A stretch of 9,352 nt of DNA from Candidatus Aminicenantota bacterium (GTDB lineage: Bacteria; Acidobacteriota; Aminicenantia; Aminicenantales; Aminicenantaceae), in NCBI GenBank assembly GCA_030614645.1, contig JAUWTR010000033.1, forward strand, positions 1-9,352, in the 5' to 3' direction. The position numbers and the translations under genes were made by a program. Below the pieces are notes generated by a model. It did not search any database. It worked only from the letters and a program-made list of their open reading frames with translations, and was not told where the DNA came from. Within the stretch, counting starts at the first letter, position 1; each line of letters starts with the position of its first letter. This document shows, one piece after another, positions 1-5,717 of the stretch.

Positions 1-1280
1 CTGTGAGCCTCATTCTGTTCTAAAGAAGTAACCCCAGAAAGGACTTTTCCCCTGTATACAAGCTGCGGCTCCGGGTGTTCAAAATCCAAGCTTCCCTCCT
101 TGACCCGTTTTTCCCTGAGGCGGTCTGCAAGTTCCCGCATATGCATCAAATCAGGAACAAAGCTGGAATATTTTTTTATCTCCCTTTTTTCCCCGGAAAA
201 TATCTTAAAAACAGAATTATACGTCATCCTGGCATCCGATTTGATAATTGAAGGTAAAAAATCCGATTTGACAACTTCACTTCTCTTGTTTATTTCCAGC
301 AATACAGAAACCGTCAGCCTCTCTTCTCCCTCCCGCAAGCTGCATATATCAGCTGAAAGCCTTTCCGGCAGCATAGGAAAAGTCGTTTCTGGAAAATAAA
401 CGCTGGTTCCCTTGAGATATGCATCCCGGTCGAGGAAGGAATCCGGTTTAACGTAAAAAGAAACATCAGCAATGTGGACTCCCAGCAATAAGTTTCCATT
501 TTTAAGTTTCTTTATGCTCACAGCGTCATCAAAATCCCGGGCATCCTCGCCGTCAATAGTAACCGTTCGCCAGGACCTAAAATCTCTTCGCCCTTCCCTT
601 TCCTGGGGTGTAATATGGGATGCAATCTCCTTTGCTTCAGCAAGGGCCTCGGCCGAAAAGGTATCGGATAGTTCAAACTTGGCGCTAACAACTTTAATAT
701 CTACTCCTGGCGTTTCCGGTTTACCCAGTACTTTTTTAATACACCATGTATCCCTGTCTACCTCCACAACAACATTGGATTCGATTTTAATGTCAGTCCG
801 GCATTTAAGAGGGATTTCGTCAAAAGAAGGTGCCTCATAAGGCAAAACAAAAGGCTGTCCCCAACGCTCTTTAAAGATCCCTATGACTGTTTTTCTATCT
901 TGCTTTACAATCCGGACAATCTTTCCTTCCAGCTTTTTCCCTGTCCCTTTTTCCTGACATACAACTTCAACTATATCCCCCAGCAACGCCCCTCCTGAAT
1001 GCCGGCCTGGAATAAAAATATCCCGGGAAAGGTCTTTCTCTTGCCTAACAAAACCATATCCTCTGCCTATACTGACTAATTTTCCCCGAACCAATCTTGA
1101 CTCAGGCAGGACAAAATATTTTCGTTTGGCTTTTAAAATCGCACCTTTGTTTTCCAGGGCATAAAGTCTCTTTCTAAGCAGAGACTTCTCTCTCTGAAGC
1201 AGATTAAGCTCCCGGGCGATTCTTTGAAAGTTTACTCCCTGCTTGTTTTTTTTAAGAAGGTCAAGAATTTTTTTAATCAT
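1..1280 (-). CDS. rnr: Ribonuclease R (RNase II/RNB family), N-terminal 426 residues, truncated by the window edge
   Basis: This is a processive 3'-to-5' exoribonuclease that degrades structured RNA in the cytoplasm. It is read from the ATG at 1280 and runs open to base 1, so the rest of the catalytic domain and the S1 domain are missing (family members are about 700-810 aa). Visible in order: a winged-helix-like N-terminus (about 1-60), a first cold-shock domain (about 63-108) with GYGFV, a second OB-like segment (about 115-200), then the start of the RNB domain. The metal-binding motif IDGEDARDFDDAV carries Asp 243, 249, 251 and 252, which match the four catalytic aspartates of E. coli RNase R. 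GVHIADVSFYV (268-278), TSVYFPETTFPMLPERLS (292-309) and the KR..EGSLDF segment (391-400) are also family-typical. The start is fixed because the upstream reading frame holds no other good start; no clear ribosome-binding site is visible. It lies 19 bp behind the unknown 215-aa gene and probably shares its transcript. RNase R identity is secure; symbol rnr is by family convention. Confidence 0.95.
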   Translation of the reverse strand, partial: MIKKILDLLKKNKQGVNFQRIARELNLLQREKSLLRKRLYALENKGAILKAKRKYFVLPESRLVRGKLVSIGRGYGFVRQEKDLSRDIFIPGRHSGGALLGDIVEVVCQEKGTGKKLEGKIVRIVKQDRKTVIGIFKERWGQPFVLPYEAPSFDEIPLKCRTDIKIESNVVVEVDRDTWCIKKVLGKPETPGVDIKVVSAKFELSDTFSAEALAEAKEIASHITPQEREGRRDFRSWRTVTIDGEDARDFDDAVSIKKLKNGNLLLGVHIADVSFYVKPDSFLDRDAYLKGTSVYFPETTFPMLPERLSADICSLREGEERLTVSVLLEINKRSEVVKSDFLPSIIKSDARMTYNSVFKIFSGEKREIKKYSSFVPDLMHMRELADRLREKRVKEGSLDFEHPEPQLVYRGKVLSGVTSLEQNEAH

Positions 1281-1299
1281 AGTTAAGGCTAGGCATATT

Positions 1300-1947
1300 T
1301 CAATAATAATAAGGAGACACATAGGGAATTTTATACTTATCTCTCATTGATTTAATAATTTTTAGATTAATTACCCTGCCTAATTCCCCTGCATCAAGTA
1401 TTTTTAGCTCCCTTCGGGCATATTCTTCAGCTTCATCTTTTTCTTCCTGAGGAGCATTCATCAATAGCAAAGCCTCGATCTTTTCTTCATGGTGCTCGAG
1501 TTTATCTTCATTGAATTTCTCTTGGGACAGTTCTTGAACTGCCTCTAAAAATACAGCCTTCAGATATGCCACATCATCAGGCATTTTCTCTAAGAATGTC
1601 TCTGCCTCTATTTTTACTGTTTCTTTTTTATCATCCTCATTATCGACTTTTTGTTTCAGCCCGACTTTGCGATCTTTATACTGCTTAAATGATTTGAGAA
1701 CCATTGCATTGCAGAATACAAGGTATAATTTTCTTCCCCTGCGAACTGGCTTCTTCCGAAAATCTTCATAAGCAAATTGGATTCCTTCCAAGACAACCCT
1801 CAAAGGAATTCCTGTTTGAAGCCAGGTTTCAATCTGGTCCAGTTCTTTAGAGGATAAAAAAAAGGGAGTTCCGCGCAGGCTCAAAAAACGATGCGAGATC
1901 AATCGAAAATACTGCTCTTTTTCTTTTTCTGATATTTCCATCCTCAT
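1300..1947 (-). CDS. Uncharacterised highly charged 215-aa protein
   Basis: I do not recognise a named family. The protein looks soluble and mainly alpha-helical, with no signal peptide, no membrane segment and no cysteine pair suggesting metal binding. Residues about 5-75 look like the best-conserved module: an aromatic and basic start (EQYFRLISHRFLSLRGTPFF), an LSSKELDQIETWLQTGIPL segment, then VLEGI and a basic RRGRK stretch. A Lys/Glu-rich linker follows (about 95-115), then a second helical part rich in Glu and Lys (about 115-205), and a tyrosine-rich tail (SPYYY). I have an unverified impression of similar proteins in Aminicenantes-type genomes. The start could be codon 1 (1947) or codon 3 (1941); an AGGA lies too far upstream to decide. 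The 12-nt repeat AATAATTCAGGT abuts the start codon, so the leader is repeat-derived. The gene is followed after 19 bp by rnr, and a role in RNA handling would be guesswork from that position only. Confidence 0.8.
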   Translation of the reverse strand: MRMEISEKEKEQYFRLISHRFLSLRGTPFFLSSKELDQIETWLQTGIPLRVVLEGIQFAYEDFRKKPVRRGRKLYLVFCNAMVLKSFKQYKDRKVGLKQKVDNEDDKKETVKIEAETFLEKMPDDVAYLKAVFLEAVQELSQEKFNEDKLEHHEEKIEALLLMNAPQEEKDEAEEYARRELKILDAGELGRVINLKIIKSMRDKYKIPYVSPYYY

Positions 1948-1948
1948 T

Positions 1949-1960
1949 AATAATTCAGGT
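1949..1960. repeat. 12-nt direct repeat, copy 1 (AATAATTCAGGT)
   Basis: This copy is identical to 2146-2157. It lies 1 base upstream of the start codon of the 215-aa gene on the minus strand and is separated by three bases from an inverted near-copy (1963-1973). It may be the leftover end of a second element placed head to head, or one half of a duplication. Confidence 0.6.
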
Positions 1961-1969
1961 ATCCTGGAC

Positions 1970-2005
1970 TATTCATAAAAATTGCCGCTGCTGTATTCAT
2001 AAAAA
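1970..2005. repeat. Pair of 12-nt direct repeats (TATTCATAAAAA)
   Basis: TATTCATAAAAA is present at 1970-1981 and again at 1994-2005, 24 bp apart from start to start. The first copy overlaps the left terminal repeat of the putative element. The second lies in the loop side of the hairpin at 1983-2029. The spacing of just over two helical turns would suit a protein-binding repeat, but slippage within an AT-rich element explains it as well. Confidence 0.5.
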
Positions 2006-2029
2006 CAAATACAAATTTTATCAGCGGCA
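1983..2029. repeat. Bulged hairpin inside the intergenic element
   Basis: TGCCGCTG (1983-1990) pairs perfectly with CAGCGGCA (2022-2029). A second inner stem, TGTATT (1992-1997) with AATACA (2008-2013), is separated from the outer one by a one-base versus eight-base bulge. No T-run follows on either strand at the position needed for an intrinsic terminator. Confidence 0.65.
2015..2023 (-). promoter_or_regulatory. Candidate extended -10 promoter for the 215-aa gene and rnr
   Basis: On the minus strand TGATAAAAT fits the extended -10 pattern TGnTATAAT with one mismatch in the hexamer. No good -35 hexamer stands 16-18 bp upstream. It sits inside the intergenic element, on the flank of the 1983-2029 hairpin, about 70 bp before the start codon, so the element itself may drive the downstream genes. 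This is prediction from pattern only. Confidence 0.3.
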
Positions 2030-2032
2030 CTT

Positions 2033-2160
2033 TTAACCTTTCAGGCGAGTCGATCTTACCGCATATACTTTGTTACAGGGTATTCGCGGTGAAATACCAC
2101 AGCTTCATACCCTGTGCCTTGTATCTGCGGCAACCTCGACTCGTGAATAATTCAGGTTAA
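2033..2160. repeat. 128-bp rod-like hairpin with three conserved-looking stems
   Basis: Four nested pairings are visible: TTAACCT (2033-2039) with AGGTTAA (2154-2160); CGAGTCGA (2046-2053) with TCGACTCG (2136-2143); CCGCATATAC (2059-2068) with GTATCTGCGG (2121-2130), 9 of 10; and ACAGGGTAT (2075-2083) with ATACCCTGT (2107-2115). The internal loops between the last three stems are nearly symmetric (5/5 and 6/5 bases), giving a long straight rod. The 23-base apical loop can form a further small stem (GCGGTG with CACAGC). It could be the core of a mobile palindrome or an RNA fold of the coaX 3' region. Transcription direction is unknown, though coaX readthrough would run on the minus strand. Confidence 0.7.
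2146..2157. repeat. 12-nt direct repeat, copy 2 (AATAATTCAGGT)
   Basis: This is the second copy, forming the right terminal repeat of the element. Its last base is the first base of the complement of the coaX stop codon (TAA on the minus strand, 2159-2157). Confidence 0.6.
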
Positions 2161-2924
2161 GTTGCATTTCGCTCGTAAATAATTCTTAATCCCTCCAATA
2201 CAAGATAGGGTTCATAAGAACCAATAGACTCGATCTCCTCATAGAATAAGGATGCAAATCCTCCGGTAGCAATAACACGAACAGCTCCACTCAGCTCGCT
2301 TGAGATTCTTTCAATAATATTAGTGATAAGGCCAATATAGCCAAAATATACTCCAGACTGCATACTGGCTTCCGTACTGCGCCCTAATGCAAGCTCAGGC
2401 TTTATAATTTCAATACGTGGTAATTTTGCTGTTTTTAAATACAAAGCCTCCGACGATATTTGAATTCCAGGGGCTATTGCTCCCCCTAAATATTCTCCCT
2501 TTGAAGAAACTGCATCAAATGTCGTTGCTGTCCCAAAATCGACCACAATACATGCCTCCCCGAATTTAGCATATGCTGCAACCGACGATACGATCCTGTC
2601 TGCTCCTACTTCAGCCGGATTTTCATAAAGAATAGGCATTCCTGTCTTCAACCCAGGGCCAACGATCAAAGGCTTCACATGACACAAGTTATGGCTTAAT
2701 CTCTGAAAATCAGGGGTTAGCGGCGGCACAACACTGGAAATAATTACTGCATCTATTTTCCGGACATCAAAACCGGCAAGGGAAAAAAATCCGGTTAAAG
2801 TCACAGCATACTCATCACTCGTCTTTTCAGATTCAGATTTCAGCTCCCAGTGTTCAACCAACTCTTTTCCCTCAAATACTCCTACCGCAATATTCGTGTT
2901 GCCAATATCAATAGCTAATAACAT
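2157..2924 (-). CDS. coaX: Type III pantothenate kinase (255 aa)
   Basis: CoaX phosphorylates pantothenate with ATP to 4'-phosphopantothenate, the first step of coenzyme A synthesis, in the cytoplasm. As a family the type III enzymes are ASKHA-fold proteins that need a monovalent cation and are not feedback-inhibited by CoA. Visible motifs with the start at 2924: the phosphate-1 loop AIDIGNTN (Asp6), the type III signature GADR with the catalytic Asp109, the phosphate-2 loop DFGTATT (129-135), GGAIAPG (147-153) and the adenosine-side ATGG (219-222). Length is normal. I chose the ATG at 2924 because GGAG stands 8 bases upstream and MLLAIDIGNT is the usual N-terminus. GTG 2933 and ATG 2930 are in frame but sit too close to that GGAG. 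The valS stop TGA overlaps the in-frame ATG at 2930, so the two genes are transcribed together. Confidence 0.96.
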   Translation of the reverse strand: MLLAIDIGNTNIAVGVFEGKELVEHWELKSESEKTSDEYAVTLTGFFSLAGFDVRKIDAVIISSVVPPLTPDFQRLSHNLCHVKPLIVGPGLKTGMPILYENPAEVGADRIVSSVAAYAKFGEACIVVDFGTATTFDAVSSKGEYLGGAIAPGIQISSEALYLKTAKLPRIEIIKPELALGRSTEASMQSGVYFGYIGLITNIIERISSELSGAVRVIATGGFASLFYEEIESIGSYEPYLVLEGLRIIYERNAT

Positions 2925-2929
2925 AGACA

Positions 2930-5575
2930 TCACTCCATAAGGGACTTTATATGTTTCAGGTTTTTATGCAGTTTCTCTTTTTTGTCTTGAAGTTCATGCA
3001 GACGCTCTTCGGTTTTACGGAAAACCTCCTTCGGGGCCCGGCTGTAAAAATTTTTGTTTTCCAGCCTGCTTTTTATTTTCCCAGTTTCTGACTTTACCTT
3101 TATCAACTCTTTCTTTAGACGTTGTTGCTCCTTTCCCAGATCGACAAGTCCTTCTGTCAGGGGAATCCCGATTTCTACATGACCGGCAATTCCCTTAAGA
3201 AACTTCTTCCCACGTGGAAATTCTTCCATATTCTTTATAGACCGTACACAGGCCAGAAATTGAATGTATTCCTGATTCTCCCTGACGATCTGTTTTTCTG
3301 CTATATCCCCGGCTTTAACCCAAAGATCGATCTCTTTTCGAGGAGGAATGCGATTTTCAGCCTTAATAGTCCGAATCTCAATGATTAACTTTTGCAGCTG
3401 GTTAAGCACTTTTTCTGCATCTTTATTGCACCAGGCATCCTCCTCTGCCGGAAATTCAGCGGTAACCAGAGATTCTCCACCCCCCGGAAGTTTTTGCCAG
3501 ATCTCCTCAGTTACAAAAGGCATAAATGGATGCAGCAGCTTTAGTATCCTATCAAGCATATCAATCAGAACGGCATAACTTGTATTGTTTCTCGTTTTCA
3601 GTTCAGGCTTTACCAGCTCAAGGTACCAATCGCAGAATTCATGCCAGATAAAATGATATATCTTATCAGCAGCTTCATAAAACTTATATTGTTCCAGGGA
3701 TTCATTCATCTCCCGGGTTATTGTCGTCACCCTACTCCTTATCCAACGGTCAACCAGAGTCAGCTCCTCCTCCTTGACCATGTATTCGCTCTCTTTCAGA
3801 TTCATCAAAACAAATCTCGCAGCATTCCATATTTTGTTGACAAAAGCACGATACCCAGTCATGCGCTCTTCAGAAAGAGATATATCCATCCCCGGAATCG
3901 CCAGCGCTGCCAGAGTGAATCGTAAGGCATCTGTGCCGTATTTATCTATCATCACCAGGGGATCGATGATATTCCCTACAGATTTGCTCATTTTTTGCCT
4001 TTTAAAATCCCTGACTAATCCATTGATAAAGACATGTTTAAAGGGAATATCACCCATGAATTTGAGCCCCATCATGATCATTCGGGCCACCCAGAAAAAT
4101 ATGATGTCAAAACCGGTAGACATAAGATCAGTTGGGTAAAAATTTTCTAAATCCTCTGTCTTCTCAGGCCATCCCAATGTCCCAAACGGCCAGAGAGCTG
4201 AACTGAACCAAGTGTCTAAAACATCTTCATCCTGGTACAAGTTGCTGCTCCCGCACTCCCCACATTTATCCGGCTTCTCTTCAGCCACAGTGATCTGTTG
4301 ACAGTCCTGACAATACCAGGCCGGGATCTGGTGCCCCCACCAGAGTTGGCGGGAGATACACCAGTCATGAATATTATTCATCCATTCATAATAAGTTTTG
4401 GTCCAATTGGCAGGAATGAACTCTATCTTTCCATCTTCTACAACCTTAATCGCTTCCCGAGCCAGCGGTTCTATCTTAACAAACCACTGCCAGGAGAGGT
4501 ATGGTTCGATAACAGTCTTACAACGGTAGCAGTGACCGACTGCATGCTGGTAATCCTCAGTTTTTTCAAGCAGTCCCTCTTTATTTAACGCTTCAAGGAT
4601 ATTTTTCCGGCATTCAAAGCGGTCAAGGCCCTGGAATGTATTGCCCGCAGCTTCAGTCATGATTCCGGAACCGTTAATGACTATGATTTGTTCAAGGTTA
4701 TGGCGTTTTCCCATATCAAAATCCACCGGATCATGGGCAGGCGTTACCTTAACGACCCCGGTCCCAAACTCTCTGTCCACTATCTCATCCGTTATTACAG
4801 GTATTTTTCGACCCACCAGGGGAAGTAAGACTTTCTTTCCATGCAAATGTTTAAAGCGCGGATCCTCAGGGTGCACGGCTACTGCTGTATCCCCAAGCAT
4901 AGTCTCAGGCCGAGTAGTAGCTACAACCACATAGTCGTCCGAATCCAGGATCGGATATTTGAAATAAAAAAGCTTGGATTTTAATTCCTTATGCTCTACC
5001 TCAATATCAGAAAGAACTGTATTACAGTGCGGACACTTGTTTACAAGATAATAATCCCGGTAAATAAGTCCTTCCCTATAGAGATCCACAAAAACTTTGT
5101 TGACCGCCCGGGAAAATCCTTCATCCATAGTAAACCGTTCCCGGGTCCAATCGAGTGAAAACCCCAGCTTTTTCAACTGATGGGCGATCTTCCCGCCATA
5201 TTTTTCCTTCCACTCCCAGGCTATCTCCATGAATTTTTCGCGGCTTACTTTTTCTTTTTCTATGCCCTCCCGGGCAAGCTTTTTCTCGATAACATTATGA
5301 ACTGCAATACTGGCATGATCTGTACCAGGTAACCAGAGGACATCATATCCCTGCATTCTACGCCAGCGGACAATAATATCAGGCAAAGTAAAGCAGAGAG
5401 CATGTCCCATGTGAAGAGAACCGGTTACATTTGGAGGAGGAAGTACCATAGAAAATTTTTTCCGGGAGGAAGATCCATCCGGACTAAAAAGCCTCTTTTC
5501 GATCCAGAAATCAGCCCACTTTTCTTCCACAGGTTTTGGATCATATGATTTTTCTAACTCTATTTTTCTCTTCAT
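2930..5575 (-). CDS. valS: Valyl-tRNA synthetase (881 aa)
   Basis: ValRS charges tRNA-Val and hydrolyses mischarged Thr-tRNA. It is a class I synthetase of full length. In order: PPPNVTGSLHMGH (46-58) with the HIGH signature as HMGH; GTDHASIA (84-91); Zn-type knuckle CPHC (181-184); the editing domain with ATTRPETMLGDTAVAVHP (219-236) and FGTGVVKVTPAHDPVDFDMG (270-289); CYRC (349-352); a second Cys set at 422, 425, 438 and 441; WWGHQIP (412-418); the KMSKS loop (528-532); an all-helical anticodon-binding domain (about 590-745); and a C-terminal coiled coil (about 815-880), normal for ValRS. The start at 5575 gives the expected MKRKIELEKSYDPKPVEEKW opening, but there is no visible ribosome-binding site. 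The leader to the flanking repeat is only about 55 bp. It overlaps coaX at its 3' end. No T-box or other leader regulator fits in the short upstream gap. Confidence 0.98.
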   Translation of the reverse strand: MKRKIELEKSYDPKPVEEKWADFWIEKRLFSPDGSSSRKKFSMVLPPPNVTGSLHMGHALCFTLPDIIVRWRRMQGYDVLWLPGTDHASIAVHNVIEKKLAREGIEKEKVSREKFMEIAWEWKEKYGGKIAHQLKKLGFSLDWTRERFTMDEGFSRAVNKVFVDLYREGLIYRDYYLVNKCPHCNTVLSDIEVEHKELKSKLFYFKYPILDSDDYVVVATTRPETMLGDTAVAVHPEDPRFKHLHGKKVLLPLVGRKIPVITDEIVDREFGTGVVKVTPAHDPVDFDMGKRHNLEQIIVINGSGIMTEAAGNTFQGLDRFECRKNILEALNKEGLLEKTEDYQHAVGHCYRCKTVIEPYLSWQWFVKIEPLAREAIKVVEDGKIEFIPANWTKTYYEWMNNIHDWCISRQLWWGHQIPAWYCQDCQQITVAEEKPDKCGECGSSNLYQDEDVLDTWFSSALWPFGTLGWPEKTEDLENFYPTDLMSTGFDIIFFWVARMIMMGLKFMGDIPFKHVFINGLVRDFKRQKMSKSVGNIIDPLVMIDKYGTDALRFTLAALAIPGMDISLSEERMTGYRAFVNKIWNAARFVLMNLKESEYMVKEEELTLVDRWIRSRVTTITREMNESLEQYKFYEAADKIYHFIWHEFCDWYLELVKPELKTRNNTSYAVLIDMLDRILKLLHPFMPFVTEEIWQKLPGGGESLVTAEFPAEEDAWCNKDAEKVLNQLQKLIIEIRTIKAENRIPPRKEIDLWVKAGDIAEKQIVRENQEYIQFLACVRSIKNMEEFPRGKKFLKGIAGHVEIGIPLTEGLVDLGKEQQRLKKELIKVKSETGKIKSRLENKNFYSRAPKEVFRKTEERLHELQDKKEKLHKNLKHIKSLME
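2933..2936 (-). promoter_or_regulatory. coaX: Ribosome-binding site deciding the coaX start
   Basis: GGAG on the minus strand lies inside the last two sense codons of valS, 8 bases before the ATG at 2924 and only 2 bases before the ATG at 2930. It favours the inner start and is the only clear Shine-Dalgarno sequence I see in the window. Confidence 0.7.
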
Positions 5576-5597
5576 ATCTGAATTTTAAACAAGGCGT

Positions 5598-5606
5598 ATT
5601 TTACCA
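5598..5606 (-). promoter_or_regulatory. Candidate extended -10 promoter for valS-coaX
   Basis: The minus strand reads TGGTAAAAT, matching TGnTATAAT with one hexamer mismatch. A start of transcription near 5591 would leave a leader of about 15 bases. No good -35 is seen at the right distance. A second, weaker possibility is TTGACC (5641-5636, in the repeat arm) with TATAGA (5620-5615), whose 15-bp spacer is short. Confidence 0.35.
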
Positions 5607-5630
5607 GTTTCTCATCTATAATGCTATTAC

Positions 5631-5717
5631 TAAGGGGTCAAGTCTTCATATTCCACATTTCTTTTATGTAAACTGGACAAAAAATGGAAATGTGGAATAT
5701 GAAGACTTGACCCCTTA
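5631..5717. repeat. Perfect 30-bp inverted repeat, REP/RAYT-like palindrome
   Basis: The arms at 5631-5660 and 5688-5717 are exact reverse complements over 30 bases, extended by one C-G pair and one wobble, around a loop of 27 bases. Each arm reads TAAGGGGTCAAG from the outside inward, then a CTTCATATTCCACATTT part. I recall GGGGTCAAG/GGGGTCAGG-type palindromes as common in environmental bacteria next to REP-associated tyrosine transposases (Y1, RAYT), but no transposase is in this window. It lies between the receiver gene and valS, and its right arm carries the receiver stop codon. As RNA it would make a very stable stem at the 3' end of the receiver transcript. There is no T-run after it on the minus strand, so it is not a standard intrinsic terminator. 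Confidence 0.85.

Larger units (their letters stand above)
1963..2156. mobile_element. MITE-like palindromic element between coaX and the 215-aa gene
   Basis: The intergenic stretch is bounded by imperfect terminal inverted repeats: CCTGGACTATTCAT at 1963-1976, and GTGAATAATTCAGG at 2143-2156, whose complement CCTGAATTATTCAC matches at 11 of 14 positions. Between them are two internal hairpins and no open reading frame, which is the build of a non-autonomous miniature element. The right end abuts the coaX stop codon at 2157. No convincing target-site duplication is visible, although AATAATTCAGGT occurs both at 1949-1960 and at 2146-2157. The alternative is a native structured RNA or a 3'-end stabilising element of the coaX transcript. 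No transposase is present in the window, and I cannot assign an IS family. Confidence 0.5.

Noticed and set aside
2089..2100. GTGAAATACCAC resembles a word known from 23S rRNA
   Set aside because: The match does not extend on either side, and the surrounding bases form a palindrome unrelated to rRNA helices. Chance.
2031..2162. Integron attC-like site
   Set aside because: ACTTAAC (2162-2156, minus strand) fits RYYYAAC and the region is a long hairpin of suitable length. However, the partner core GTTAAAA (2037-2031, minus strand) misses the last position of GTTRRRY. The hairpin has no L-box-like spacing, and coaX overlaps valS and so cannot be a single cassette.
3122..4934. Several plus-strand ORFs of 76-121 codons opposite valS
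   Set aside because: They lie antisense to a full-length ValRS with intact motifs and show no recognisable protein features. They are shadows of its codon use. The same holds for plus-strand ORFs at 100-840, 5536-5874, 6339-6651, 7328-7777 and 9010-9264.
5300..5330. ValRS has GTDHASIA rather than GTDHAGIA
   Set aside because: The Ser variant is familiar from other bacterial ValRS proteins. All catalytic and editing motifs are otherwise intact, so this is not a sign of altered function.
5631..5717. Intrinsic terminator for the receiver gene
   Set aside because: The stem is strong, but no T-run follows on the minus strand and the loop is 27 bases. It is better explained as a mobile-type palindrome, though it may still affect RNA stability.
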